A stretch of DNA of 64,000 nt from CAWIJJ01 sp963836405 (GTDB taxonomy: Bacteria; Acidobacteriota; Terriglobia; Bryobacterales; Bryobacteraceae): assembly GCA_963836405.1 (NCBI GenBank), contig CAWIJL010000007.1:744001-808000 (forward strand). The letters run 5' to 3'. The translations under genes and the position numbers were made by a program. Positions 43,351-53,522 of the stretch are shown here, one piece after another (position 1 is the stretch's first letter; every line of letters starts with the position of its first letter). The notes under the pieces were generated by a model. It ran no database searches. It saw nothing but the letters and a program-made list of their open reading frames with translations, and had not been told where the DNA came from.

Positions 43351-45402
43351 TTGGCTGTCGATCTGCTTTTTTCCCGGCGAGTGACCTCTGCCATCCATAC
43401 GCCGGGCTCCACCGCGATCTCTGAGATCGGACTCACGTCCGACGCGTTCCCCCGTCCGGCAGATGAAGGTAGCTTCTCGGCTGAACTCCAACAGCTGCAT
43501 CAGACCCTCGGATTCGCCCGCACGTACTCCCGACTACTGTCATCTGACTCGAACGTCGTCTCACCGGCCGGAAGCCCGGAACTGATTTGCGGATGCGACG
43601 CCGCGCTCGGCGTGCAGGGCCAATCCCCTGATGATTCCCCTATCGAAGAACCGTCCGCCAGCCCGATGGACTTGCTCGACAACTCGCTTTCAGTTCAGAA
43701 ATTATCTGGGGAAACGTTGGGCACAACTGATGCGGACCTTCCCGCCTGGCTTAGATATTCCGGCGCAATGGTGTCGCACCTTGGGGCGCAACTCATCCCC
43801 AATTCGGCGATTCCTCCGGTCCCTGTGAACAAGGCACCATCTGCGGAGGTAAAGTCGTCTTCTTCGGGCCAAGAGGCGGACACAGATGGAGGACACTCGC
43901 CCGCAACCAATGTTATGGGGGATGTGCCGTCCACCAGCCATCAATCTCTCCAGGTAGATCTCCCTGAAGCTGTCGAAACGGCGCGGCGGCAGCCGGCCGG
44001 CATTCTGCCTGAGCCCGCGACTCCGATTCTCCGGAATGATGCTTTCGATGCGGCGGGGTCTGCTCCGGCGGTCAGTGACCGGAGCGTGCGCATGAATTCG
44101 ACCCAGCCGGGAAGTTTTAAGGATACAGAGGATTTCCAAATCGCAGTGGGCCAGCTTCCTGCCGGCACCAGTCCGGCATTTTCGCGAAGTCGAGATATAG
44201 GGGCAGGGCAGATGATGCTGCCACAGCCGGCGCCCACCGGGTCATCAGCGGAATGGAATCCGGGAACGGGATCGGATAACGCGGCGCCATTCACCAGTGA
44301 ACTTCCTGCGGGTCGAATCCCCGGCTGCGTCATGGACCAGAGCCGCGCCGCAGTTCCTGTCGAGACGTCTCAAGATGCGGAAAGTCCGACCCCCGAAGGT
44401 GCCCCAGCGAAGCCCCGGGGCGCTTCGGCCGATCGCGCCGGCCGCCCGACAGCTCACCAGAAGGGCCGTCCGCAGCCGGTATTCAATGATCTGCAAAACA
44501 GCATTTTCATGAACACTTCTGTGCTTGCGGACCGGCAGACCATCGAGAGCGCGGCGGATTCCGTACCGGAGACGATCACTCCGCGCCAAATTGACCCTGG
44601 CCTCGAGAATGGCGGCCGCGCCGTAGTATCGGGTCCGGGGGAAGAAGACGTGGCGGCCGGCCGCCGCGCCGCAGAGCGCCCGGAGCGGGACGACGGCAAA
44701 AATAGGGACGTTCCGGCCGAATTGACACTGGCGCTGAAGGTACGAACCAAATTGCCCGCTGCGTTAGCCACCGCTCGTGCAGTTGGACGAGTCACCGTGG
44801 CCGATAAGTTGGTCGCAACCGACACGCGCGCACCGCAAGCTCCGCCGGCTCAACTGATCGCCGTTCCGGACTCCCGGCCAGCCACCCTGAGCACCGGCGG
44901 CGAACGGTACCAACGGCCGGCGCAAGCCTCCGCACCACTCACTGAACCAGTAGAAGTTCGCTTGCGGCAAACACCGGAAAAGCCAATCATGCCGCTCAAG
45001 CGGCTTGATCTGGAGATCAATCGTCCGGGCGATGAACGACTGCAACTCCGCGTCCTGGACCGCGCCGGAGAATTGCACGTCGCTGTGCGTGCCGGTGATT
45101 CAGATCTTTCCACGACTCTCCAGGAGGGTCTGCCCGCGCTGATGGAGCGGTTGGAGCAGACTGGCTATCGCGCCGAGGCCTGGCGTCCCACGCTAACAGG
45201 TGTTGCACAAAATGCCGAAAAGTCACCTGGTCCCGCCTCGCCACAGGCGGGCGATAATTCCTCGAATTCGCAGGGCTGGGCTCAGTCAGATCGCGGCGGG
45301 CAGGAACAGGGCAGTCGGGATCGTCCTCAATGGGTTGAGGAGTTGGAAGACAGCACCAAAGAAAGAAGATGGAAAGGAGTAAATCATGGCGAGCAGCGTT
45401 AA
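43351..45402 (+). CDS. fliK: Flagellar hook-length control protein FliK
   Basis: The 683-residue frame starts at TTG 43351. GTG 43381 is an alternative and would remove ten residues. Neither has a clear ribosome site. The long central part is Pro/Ala/Ser-rich and disordered, as in FliK tape-measure regions. The C-terminal FliK domain is seen in MPLKRLDLEINRPGDERLQL, RVLDRAGELHVAVRAGDSDL, LPALMERLEQTGYRAEAWRP, followed by a Gln/Ser-rich tail. It sets hook length and switches export specificity. Its end overlaps flgD by 17 bases. Confidence 0.85.
   Translation: MAVDLLFSRRVTSAIHTPGSTAISEIGLTSDAFPRPADEGSFSAELQQLHQTLGFARTYSRLLSSDSNVVSPAGSPELICGCDAALGVQGQSPDDSPIEEPSASPMDLLDNSLSVQKLSGETLGTTDADLPAWLRYSGAMVSHLGAQLIPNSAIPPVPVNKAPSAEVKSSSSGQEADTDGGHSPATNVMGDVPSTSHQSLQVDLPEAVETARRQPAGILPEPATPILRNDAFDAAGSAPAVSDRSVRMNSTQPGSFKDTEDFQIAVGQLPAGTSPAFSRSRDIGAGQMMLPQPAPTGSSAEWNPGTGSDNAAPFTSELPAGRIPGCVMDQSRAAVPVETSQDAESPTPEGAPAKPRGASADRAGRPTAHQKGRPQPVFNDLQNSIFMNTSVLADRQTIESAADSVPETITPRQIDPGLENGGRAVVSGPGEEDVAAGRRAAERPERDDGKNRDVPAELTLALKVRTKLPAALATARAVGRVTVADKLVATDTRAPQAPPAQLIAVPDSRPATLSTGGERYQRPAQASAPLTEPVEVRLRQTPEKPIMPLKRLDLEINRPGDERLQLRVLDRAGELHVAVRAGDSDLSTTLQEGLPALMERLEQTGYRAEAWRPTLTGVAQNAEKSPGPASPQAGDNSSNSQGWAQSDRGGQEQGSRDRPQWVEELEDSTKERRWKGVNHGEQR
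43352..43367 (+). promoter_or_regulatory. Sigma-54-like element at the fliK start
   Basis: TGGCTGTCGATCTGCT has the GG-N10-GC spacing of sigma-54 promoters (GG 43353-43354, GC 43365-43366). It lies at the annotated TTG start, and transcription from it would begin near 43378, just before GTG 43381. It may be real, in which case fliK starts at 43381 with almost no leader, or a chance match. Confidence 0.3.
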
Positions 45403-45646
45403 TGCCATCGGCAGTTACAACAGTACCGGTGACGCGGCCGGCAATTCCTCGGCGCTCACTGGGACTGTCCCGAATCAGGAGCTCTTCTTGCAGCTGCTGG
45501 TGGCGCAAATCAAAAATCAGGACCCGCTAAACCCAACCGATAGTGTTCAATTCGTTTCGCAATTGGCGCAGTTCAGCGAACTGGAGCAGGTGATCGCCAT
45601 CCGCGGCGTTCTCGAAGCAAAACAAACCGAAGCCGCAACGGCTTAG
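45386..45646 (+). CDS. flgD: Short flagellar hook-capping protein FlgD
   Basis: ATG 45386 has AAGGAG upstream. The 86-residue protein contains only the FlgD N-terminal part: NQELFLQLLVAQIKNQDPLN, PTDSVQFVSQLAQFSELEQV. Usual FlgD proteins have more than 200 residues with Ig and Tudor-like domains that form the cap. These are missing and no frameshift is evident before flgE. The N-terminal part is the export and recruitment segment. Confidence 0.85.
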   Translation: MASSVNAIGSYNSTGDAAGNSSALTGTVPNQELFLQLLVAQIKNQDPLNPTDSVQFVSQLAQFSELEQVIAIRGVLEAKQTEAATA

Positions 45647-45665
45647 ATTCAAGGAGCACTAGACC

Positions 45666-46931
45666 ATGTTCAATTCGTTTACGACAGCCCTCTCGGCCCT
45701 GAATGCGACATCGACTGCGGTCGATATCGTTGGAAACAACCTGGCAAATCTCAATACGGTTGGCTACAAAGCCAACAATGTGCAGTTTGCCGATCTCATG
45801 ACCCAACAACTGGGTGGATCGGCAACTCTGACGGAGACAGCCTTTGGAGTAGGTCCGGCTCAAGCCGTCCGGCAATTCACCCAGGGCGCCATTCAACAGA
45901 CCGCCGGCGGGCTGAATGCTGCCATCCAGGGCAACGGGTTCTTCGTCGTCACCAATTCCGACAATCAAACTCTGTACACCAGAGCGGGTAATTTCTCCCT
46001 TGATGCCAGCGGCACCCTGAGAACTGCCAGCGGTGCTTATGTGCAAGGTTGGAATGCGACCGGCGGTGTCGTGAATACGAATGCCGCGGTCGGCAACATC
46101 CTTGTGCCAATGAACGGCGTATTACCCGCCATCGCTACAACGAGCATGTCGGTGACTGTGAACCTTAACGCTGCCGGCGAAGTCGGCAAAGACAGCGGCA
46201 CGTTCTCCGCCCCCATTCAGATTGTCGACTCGCTGGGCGGTATCCACACGCTGACCGCTACGTTTACAAAGACCGCGGCCAACCAATGGGACTACGAAGT
46301 GACAATTCCGGATGAAGATCTGGGAATAGCGGCCACCACGCCTCCGACCCCACCTACTCCGCTGGTAACGGGAAGCGTGGAGTTTGATGGTACTGGAAAG
46401 CTGACGTCACCGGCACCCGGTTCCGCGCCGATCGACATCGACATTTCCGGCCTAGTGGATGGCGCCAACGACATGAATGTGCAGTGGACCCTGTTCGACG
46501 GGAACGCTGGTTTGATCACGCAGTTCGGGCAGGGCAGCGGCGTCTCGGGAGCGTCGCAGGACGGCACGCCCGCCGGACAGATTACGAACGTCGGAATCGC
46601 GGATGGCGGCCTCATCATGGCGAACTTCTCCAACGGTCAACAAACGGTGGTGGGTATGCTCGCGGTAGCCTCCATTCAGAACCCGGAGACGCTCGTCGCG
46701 GTGGGGAACAACAATCTGCAGCCAACTTCGGAGACCGCGGCAGCCGCCATCGGCATCGCGGGAACAACCGGAAGAGGACAAATTCGGGGAAGCGCGCTTG
46801 AGTCGTCCACTGTGGATATCGCCACCGAATTCACTCATCTGATTACGTATCAACGAAGCTATCAGGCGAACTCCCGGGTGATCTCCACGTCGGATCAGAT
46901 GGTTCAAGACGTCATGAATCTGATTCGTTAA
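45666..46931 (+). CDS. flgE: Flagellar hook protein FlgE
   Basis: The 421-residue protein has MFNSFTTALSALNATSTAVD, IVGNNLANLNTVGYKANNVQ, FADLMTQQLGG at the N-terminus, a variable central domain (about 150-300, with GTFSAPIQIVDSLGGIHTLT), and the closing EFTHLITYQRSYQANSRVIS, TSDQMVQDVMNLIR. It polymerises into the hook. It follows flgD by 19 bases and precedes the fliN-like gene. Confidence 0.95.
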   Translation: MFNSFTTALSALNATSTAVDIVGNNLANLNTVGYKANNVQFADLMTQQLGGSATLTETAFGVGPAQAVRQFTQGAIQQTAGGLNAAIQGNGFFVVTNSDNQTLYTRAGNFSLDASGTLRTASGAYVQGWNATGGVVNTNAAVGNILVPMNGVLPAIATTSMSVTVNLNAAGEVGKDSGTFSAPIQIVDSLGGIHTLTATFTKTAANQWDYEVTIPDEDLGIAATTPPTPPTPLVTGSVEFDGTGKLTSPAPGSAPIDIDISGLVDGANDMNVQWTLFDGNAGLITQFGQGSGVSGASQDGTPAGQITNVGIADGGLIMANFSNGQQTVVGMLAVASIQNPETLVAVGNNNLQPTSETAAAAIGIAGTTGRGQIRGSALESSTVDIATEFTHLITYQRSYQANSRVISTSDQMVQDVMNLIR

Positions 46932-46939
46932 GGCAGGCC

Positions 46940-47185
46940 ATGAACGAATCCGAGACATCGGTGCTAAATGACGTGCCGCTCGAAGTGGAAGTCGCAGTGC
47001 CGGGCGTGAATATGCGTCTGGCGGACGTGCTCGAACTTGCACCCGGCCTGGTAATCGCGACTGTCCGAAGGAACGGCGACGTCGTCGACGTGTTCGCAGG
47101 CGGCGTCCGGATCGGCTGCGGCGAACTGTCTGTCAGCAAGCGGGGAGCGCAATTGAGAATGACTCGGTTGGGAGCAGCGGACTGA
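46940..47185 (+). CDS. SpoA/FliN-like motor switch protein (short)
   Basis: The 81-residue protein is one SpoA domain: VPLEVEVAVPGVNMRLADVL, ELAPGLVIATVRRNGDVVDV, FAGGVRIGCGELSVSKRGAQ, LRMTRL. It is FliN-like but divergent. A second SpoA protein follows fliA (54291-54662), and FliM is encoded at 59699. Which of the two is the main FliN is not clear. This one overlaps fliO by one base. Confidence 0.8.
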   Translation: MNESETSVLNDVPLEVEVAVPGVNMRLADVLELAPGLVIATVRRNGDVVDVFAGGVRIGCGELSVSKRGAQLRMTRLGAAD

Positions 47186-47460
47186 TGGACTCCTTCGGTC
47201 AGCTTTCCGCAGTTGTTCTGGTGCTTGGGCTTCTCGGTGTGGGCCTGTGGGGCCTCAGGCGAATGGGGATCGCCAAGATCGGCATGTCTGGCGGCGGTAG
47301 GGGTCGATCCCTGCGGGTAGTGGAGCGTCTCGCCCTCACGCCGCAGCATTCCCTGCACCTTGTCCAGGTTGCGGATCGCACGATGCTGATCGCGACTTCG
47401 CCGGCCGGTTGTGCGATTTTGGCGAATGATGCTGCCAGACAGGGAGCGGAGATCCGATGA
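47185..47460 (+). CDS. fliO: Flagellar biosynthesis protein FliO
   Basis: The 91-residue protein has one membrane segment (LSAVVLVLGLLGVGLWGLRR, residues about 7-26) and a soluble part with SLRVVERLALTPQHSLHLVQ, VADRTMLIATS, the FliO/FliZ signature. It assists assembly of the FliP ring of the export gate. It sits in the standard fliN-fliO-fliP order and overlaps fliP by four bases. Confidence 0.9.
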   Translation: MDSFGQLSAVVLVLGLLGVGLWGLRRMGIAKIGMSGGGRGRSLRVVERLALTPQHSLHLVQVADRTMLIATSPAGCAILANDAARQGAEIR

Positions 47461-48208
47461 TCCGGAAGGCAAGCACGGTTCCCGCCCTGTTGTTCGTTGC
47501 GTGCCGCACGGTTTGTGCGGCATCTGCCCCGGCCCAGGCCAACACTCTGTTTGGCATCAACTTGAGCAAGGGCGGCGACAGCCTTGGCGTGCCGCTTCAG
47601 ATTGTCCTGCTCCTGACCGTCCTCACGCTGCTGCCTGCCGTAGTGATGACGATAACGCCCTTCCTGCGGATCACGATCGTCCTGCATTTTCTCCGGCAGG
47701 CCCTGGGCACACAATCCGCTCCTTCCAACCAGGTTTTGCTTGGCATCTCTCTGTTCCTCACGATCCTGGTCGTCCAACCGATGGCGATGGACATGTACCA
47801 CCAGGGTTGGGAGCCGCTGCAAAACAACACCCTCACGGCCGAACAGGCCCTGGACACGGGGACTAAGCCGCTCAAAGCTTTCATGGTGCGCTTCGCACGG
47901 GAAAAAGACGTGGCCTTATTCCTGGAAATATCGCGATCCCCGAGGCCGAAGAGTCCCGATGACGTTTCCCTCCGTATCCTGATTCCGGCCTACATTCTTT
48001 CCGAACTCAAAGCGGGATTTCAGATGGGGCTGTGCTCTTTCTGCCGTTCCTGATAATCGATCTCGTAGTTGCATCGGTAACTCTGTCGATCGGCATGATT
48101 CAATTGCCGCCGGTCATGATATCGGCTCCATTCAAGATTCTCCTCTTCGTTCTCGCCGATGGATGGAACTTGCTCATCGGCTCACTGATGAAAGGGTTTT
48201 ACTCATGA
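47457..48208 (+). CDS. fliP: Flagellar export gate protein FliP (one-base frameshift)
   Basis: The first frame gives a signal peptide and LLLTVLTLLPAVVMTITPFL, RITIVLHFLRQALGTQSAPS, SLRILIPAYILSELKAGFQM, then fails at a G run (48026-48029). With one G added it continues AVLFLPFLIIDLVVASVTLS, IGMIQLPPVMISAPFKILLF, LADGWNLLIGSLMKGFYS to TGA 48206-48208, giving 250 residues. FliP is a core subunit of the type III export gate. The TGA overlaps fliQ's ATG. Single-base loss in a homopolymer suggests assembly error. Confidence 0.9.
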
Positions 48209-48474
48209 CGCCGGAATTTGTAATTCAGATCATCCGTCAGGCGCTAATGATGGCATTCTGGCTTGCCGCCCCGCTGCTGGCCGTTGGATTTGTAGTGGGC
48301 ATTGTGATCAGTCTGGTTCAGATCGCAACATCAATTCAGGATAGCGGCTTCAGCACCATCCCGCGGCTGGCTGCATTCCTGCTCACCTTCATTCTCGCGC
48401 TGCCCTGGATGGTGCAGAAGTTGACTTCGTACACCGTTGTGATCCTGGGGGACATCAGCCGATATGGCGCGGTG
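48205..48474 (+). CDS. fliQ: Flagellar export gate protein FliQ (3' junction disturbed)
   Basis: ATG 48205 begins MTPEFVIQIIRQALMMAFWL, APLLAVGFVVGIVISLVQIA, TSIQDSGFSTIPRLAAFLLT, with two membrane segments, and FliQ's usual 89 residues end at GDISRYGA. The given frame has no stop there and runs into fliR to 48606, while TGA at 48473-48475 lies one frame away. An indel near 48466-48480 is the simplest explanation. I place the end at the TGA. Confidence 0.85.
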
Positions 48475-49236
48475 AACTGCAAATCCCGGTCGCAACATTG
48501 CTGGCATTTTTGGTTACCTTGGCGCGGGTCGCAGGGATTTTTGTGTTCCTTCCGCTGCCGGGCCTCAAGTCCGGCGTCGAGATGGCTCGGATCGTTTTGG
48601 CTGTGACGCTTACAATTGCTCTGTTTCCTGTCTGGCCACACGTCGCAACGGAAGATTTCAGCCGGCCAGTCGGCGCTTTGGATGATCTCTGAAGCAGGAC
48701 TGGGCATTGGCATCGGCCTGGCTGTGTCCTTCGTGCTGGAGGCGGCAGGGGTTGCCGCACAGATTCTGGGCCTCCAGGCAGGCTACGCATTTTCATCGAC
48801 GATAGACCCAACCACGCAAGCCGATTCCGGCATTTTGGTGATTCTCGCGCAACTCACTGCCGGACTTGTTTTCTTTGCCAGCGGCTTGGATAGGGAAGTG
48901 TTGCGGATCTTCGCACTCAGTGTGGAACAAACGCCACCGGGGTCGTTCGTGCTGTCCAGGGGCGCGGCCGAACAGTTGCTCGCGGCAGCCGGATCGATGT
49001 TCTCCACCGGTCTCCGGCTGGCTTTCCCGGTTGTGGCGGTATTGGTGATGGTAGACATATCGCTGGCCTTGCTCGGCCGGATCAATTCACAGTTGCAGTT
49101 GCTGACGATCGCGTTCCCGATCAAGATGTTGGTTGCACTTTCCATCCTGGGCTTTGTCCTGAGCTCTTCTTCCACGCTGATGCGAATGGACAGTGAAGCC
49201 GCTTTCGGGGCTGCCCGAGGGCTGCTGGCTCATTGA
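48472..49236 (+). CDS. fliR: Flagellar export gate protein FliR (frameshifted, start uncertain)
   Basis: The frame from about 48471 reads ELQIPVATLLAFLVTLARVA, GIFVFLPLPGLKSGVEMARI without an in-frame start. GTG 48472 would fit after a one-base correction. A second shift near 48680-48681 joins PVGAL to MISEAGLGIGIGLAVSFVLE. The rest (AAQILGLQAGYAFSSTIDPT, LTAGLVFFASGLDREVLRIF, FPVVAVLVMVDISLALLGRI) is typical FliR, with six membrane segments in total. It completes the export gate with FliP and FliQ. Confidence 0.85.
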
Positions 49237-49237
49237 C

Positions 49238-50302
49238 ATGGCGGAGAAAGATCAAAAGACAGAGCAACCCACACAACGTCGCGTCCAAAAGGCGCGCGAA
49301 GAGGGCGATTTCCCGAGTGCGCGGATCTTTATCGGCGCCCTGCAGTTTCTCGCGTTTGTAGCGATGTTGCGATCCTGGGGCGCCGCCTGGATCGATGGAA
49401 CCCACCAGGCGCTTACTCAATTATTGAACCATGCCCTGTCGCCCACTCTGGATTCATCGTATCTGTTGCGAGTAAGCCTGGATCTTGTGAGCAAGACATT
49501 CCTTCCCCTAGCCGTACTCGGGGGAGTGTTGATGGGCATCACCCTGGCGGCACAACTCTTCGTCACTCAATTCGGACTTAGCCTCAAGAAGCTCGCCCCG
49601 GACCCAAAGCGACTGAATCCGCTTTCGCGCCTTCGCGAAATTCCCCGGCAGAATCTGTCCGCGCTGATGCAGGCCATGATCATGCTGCCGGTATTTGGCT
49701 GGATCTATTTACGGGCTGGTAAAGACCAATTTCGACGAGTTCCTGTCGCTGCCTCTAAAAAGCGTATCGGCAGGCGCGGCCCAGGTCGGAACCTCCATCC
49801 AGTCGTTGCTCTGGAAGGCGTCGTTTCTCTTTGTCGTGTTTGGTGCGGTCGACCTTTTGCGGCAGAAGCGGCGGTACCAGAAAGACCTCCGGATGAGCAA
49901 GCAGGAAATCCGCGACGAAATCAAGGAAGTGGAAGGCAATCCTATGATGAAGTCGCGAATTCGACGGCTGCGGAGGGACTTGGCCCGCCGGCGCATGATG
50001 CACGAGATTCCTGGCGCCACGGCCGTCATCGTGAATCCAACTCACTATGCGGTCGCCCTCAAGTACAGCATGGATCGGCCGGGGCTCCCAAAGTTGTCGC
50101 GAAAGGTAAGAACTACCTGGCGTTGCGAATCCGGCAGAAAGCAATCGATAACCAGGTGCCATTGATCGAAAACCCGCCGCTTGCGCAGGCGCTTTACAAA
50201 TCCGCCGACGTTGGCCAGGAGATTCCCGCACAATTCTACAGAGCGGTGGCCGAAATTTTGGCCTATATTTACCGGCTTATGAACGGAAAGGTCCCGGCGT
50301 GA
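49238..50302 (+). CDS. flhB: Flagellar export switch protein FlhB (two compensating frameshifts)
   Basis: ATG 49238 gives MAEKDQKTEQPTQRRVQKAR. An extra T at 49707-49709 shifts the frame, and loss of a G in the run just before CTCCC (about 50086) restores it, so start and end are in one frame. The corrected middle contains SVSAGAAQVGTSIQSLLWKA and the key autocleavage motif in AVIVNPTHYAVALKYSMDRP (NPTH). The end is VPLIENPPLAQALYKSADVG. With both corrections the length is 354 residues. FlhB switches export substrate class. Confidence 0.9.
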   Translation: MAEKDQKTEQPTQRRVQKAREEGDFPSARIFIGALQFLAFVAMLRSWGAAWIDGTHQALTQLLNHALSPTLDSSYLLRVSLDLVSKTFLPLAVLGGVLMGITLAAQLFVTQFGLSLKKLAPDPKRLNPLSRLREIPRQNLSALMQAMIMLPVFGWIYLRAGKDQFRRVPVAASKKRIGRRGPGRNLHPVVALEGVVSLCRVWCGRPFAAEAAVPERPPDEQAGNPRRNQGSGRQSYDEVANSTAAEGLGPPAHDARDSWRHGRHRESNSLCGRPQVQHGSAGAPKVVAKGKNYLALRIRQKAIDNQVPLIENPPLAQALYKSADVGQEIPAQFYRAVAEILAYIYRLMNGKVPA

Positions 50303-50328
50303 GGAACGTGTCGAAAGGAGCATAAAAC

Positions 50329-52400
50329 TTGGCGCAAACAAAAACAGTTGCAATGACTCAGCCGCCGGCGATGGAATCGATTGGTTGGCGCGATATCGGA
50401 GTCCCACTGGCGGTCCTTGGGATCGTTATCGCGCTCATTGCGCCCGTGCCGGGCTTTCTGTTGGACATCCTGATCGTGACCGACATCATGCTGTCCGTCG
50501 TCATGATGATGGTGGCGATGTACATCAAGCGGCCGGTGGAGTTCAGCGTCTTTCCCACCGCGCTCCTGCTGTTGACGCTGTTCCGGCTGGCACTGAATAT
50601 CTCATCCACGCGCCTGATCCTGATGAACGGCAACACCGGCACGTCGGCGGCCGGTGACGTGATCGAGGCGTTCGGAAATTTCGTCGTCGGCGGCAACTAC
50701 ATTATCGGTGCGGTGATCTTCCTGGTGCTGATCGCCATTCAATACGTAGTGATCAACCATGGCGCGGTGCGCATATCCGAAGTGACGGCTCGTTTTACGT
50801 TGGACGCCCTGCCGGGCAAACAGATGTCCATCGACTCCGACCTGAACGCGGGCCTGATCGATGAGCACGAAGCGCGGCGGCGGCGCAAGCAACTCGCAAA
50901 CGAAGCCGAGTTCTACGGCGCCATGGACGGCGCCTCGCGCTTCACTCAAAGGGATGCTGTGGCGAGCATCCTCATCACGAGCATCAATATCATTGCCGGT
51001 TTCCTGATCGGAGTTTTCCAGCACGGCATGGACCTGCGTCGCGCGCTGGAGACATACACCGTGTTGACAATCGGAGATGGGCTGGTAACCGTGATCCCCG
51101 CCCTGATGATTTCGATCTCCGGGGGTCTCATCGTGACCCGTGCCAGCACGGACGAGCGCCTGGGTACTGACGTCCAGAAACAGGTCTTCGGCAGCCCGCA
51201 GCCCTTGTTCCTGTCGAGTGGCGTAATGCTGGTGCTCTCGGCCTTTCCTGGCCTGCCGATGCTGCCCTTTCTGGCGATGGGCTCAGGTTTGGGAATCGTA
51301 GCCTGGCGCATGCAACGCGGCCGGGCCGCAACGCGAAAAACCGAGGCTGCGGCGAAACCGTCGGCAGCCGGCGACACGCTGGAGAGTGTCCTTCGTGTGG
51401 AGCCGATTGCCGTCGAAATGGGACTGGGCCTGGTCAAATTTGTCGCAGGGGGCCAGGAGTCTCCGCTCATCAAGCGGATCGGCGGGATCCGCCGCCAACT
51501 GGCATCCGAACTGGGTTTCCTGCTGGGGCCGGTGCGCATCATCGACAGTATGGCCCTGAAGGCTCACGAGTACACAATCTTGCTGAAGGGAGCCGAAATC
51601 GCCCGATATGAGCTTCCAGGCGGATGTGAACTGGCCATACCTGTCGGAAATAGCGGACCTCCGGCCGGAAGGACGCCAGACCCGCGAACCGGCGTTCGGG
51701 ATGACCGGCTGGTGGATACCGGCGGACAACGTGGAGCGCGCCAAGCGATCCGGTTACACCGTGGTGGACAACGTGAGCGTGCTCGGCACGCATCTGGCGG
51801 AGGTCGTCAGGCGTCACTCGCACGAGCTGCTCTCCCGCCAGGACACGAAGAAGATCTTGGATCGCGCGGCTGCCGAGCAGCCAAAACTCGTCGAGGATCT
51901 GGTACCAAAACTGCTCCCCCTTGCAGGAGTGCAGCGAGTCCTTCAAAACCTGCTCCGCGAACGCGTATCGATCCGCGACACGGTCACTATTCTCGAGGCC
52001 CTCGGCGAAGCTGCTCCCACCACCAGAAATCCGATCCTGCTCACCGAATACGTGCGACAGGCGCTGCGGCGACTGGTAGTCAAGCCCTACCTGAATTCTA
52101 AAGGCGAATTGCCGGCTTACATTCTGGAAGCCGGGCTGGAGCAAACGCGTGGAGGGTGCCGTGGAACACGGCGAGCAAAACAGTCATCTTACTTTGAGCC
52201 CGGCCGTGATCCGGGACGTGATCCGGCGAATCAACCTGAAAACCGGGAATCCGGAGACGGCCATTGTCGTGATCGCCAGCTCCGCATCCCGGCACTTCTT
52301 CCGTCAAATTGTGGAACCGACCATGCGCAACGTGATATTCATTTCTCATAACGAAATACCAACCGAGACCCGGATTCTCTCCCTGGGGGTAATTCAATAA
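50329..52400 (+). CDS. flhA: Flagellar export protein FlhA (two one-base frameshifts)
   Basis: The start is TTG 50329 with AAAGGAG upstream. The N-terminal membrane domain and FHIPEP region are intact (PVEFSVFPTALLLLTLFRLA, LDALPGKQMSIDSDLNAGLI, DGLVTVIPALMISISGGLIV). An extra base at 51655-51656 and another at 52146-52149 break the cytoplasmic domain. Corrected, it reads DLRPEGRQTREPAFGMTGWW and LEAGLEQT-VEGAVEHGEQ, ending VEPTMRNVIFISHNEIPTET, exactly 689 residues. FlhA docks export cargo. Confidence 0.92.
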
Positions 52401-53517
52401 TGGCTGCGTCCAACGAAGACCGACCACAACTCTTTGTCAAATCATATTTCGGCGATTCGGTAGAGGACGCAATGCAGCGCGCTCGTGCCGAACTCGGCCC
52501 GGACGCCCTGCTTCTGAACATGCGGGACGCGCCTCCCGAGGCACTACATCTTGGTACGTGCGAGGTGGTGTTCGGTCTCCAACCGCCGGCCAGGAACGAA
52601 GCGGCGCCGCCCACGCCGAATTCCGGCTCTCTGTCGGATCTTCGACGAACCGTGGAGGAACTGAAAGACGTCGTCGTCAAGATCGGGAGTGCCGTGGACC
52701 GGGACGGCGGGCTGGCAGCCCTCAGGCAGATAGTGCCCGAGTTGTCTGCCCAGATTACGACGGACATCGACGCTGCAGTCCGGCAGCGGCTTGTCATATA
52801 GCGGTGTGGTGCCGCTGAGTCGCAAGAGCGCGCCGGATCCCGGGATGCTGACCCAGGAACTGAAGGTTGAAGTCTCAAGGCGCTTTGAGTGCGATCCCCG
52901 AAATTGGCAGGGTGACGGCATTGATCGGCCCTCCAGGCACTGGCAAAACAACAACCCTCATAAAACTCGCAGTTACCAAGGGGTTGATGATGCAAAGACC
53001 GGTTCGGATCATCTCGGCCGATCACCACCGTATAGCAGCCGCGGATCAGCTTCGAACATATGCAGCCATTCTGGGTGTTCCCTTTAGCCTCGTTGAAACC
53101 ACGACTGCCCTGGCCCAAGCGGTGGACGGCGCACCAACCGACGCGCTGCTCCTGATCGATACGCCGGGACTCACAGCCGTTTCCGTCAGAGAATTGGGCA
53201 CGGACCTGGCATCATTTCTCCGAGATCGTCAAGATATTGACACCCATCTGGTCTTGACAGCCAGCACCCGGCAGCCGAGCCTTCAACGGAGTGTGGAACT
53301 ATTTGGAGGATTCCGCCCGGACAAACTGCTGTTTACCCGGCTCGACGAAGTTGAAACAACCAGCTCAATTGTTTGCGAGGCGGCAAGGAGCCGGCTGCCG
53401 CTGTCTTTCTTTTCGACCGGCCAGAGTATTCCCGAAGATCTGGAACCGGCGGCGAAGGAGCGGGTACTCGCCGGTTTGGTTAGGGAATTGCCTACGTCGT
53501 TAGAAGCAGTCGCTTAA
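52400..53517 (+). CDS. flhF: Flagellar GTPase FlhF (two one-base frameshifts)
   Basis: The gene starts one base inside the flhA stop. Three frames join after removing one base near 52791 and one near 52885-52892, giving exactly 371 residues. The N-terminal B domain (LFVKSYFGDSVEDAMQRARA, ELGPDALLLNMRDAP) is followed by the SRP-type GTPase: P-loop GPPGTGKTTTLIKLA, ISADHHRIAAADQLRTYAAI, DTPGL, TRLDE. FlhF sets flagellar placement and number. The partner flhG is not next to it. Confidence 0.9.
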
Positions 53518-53522
53518 CACAC

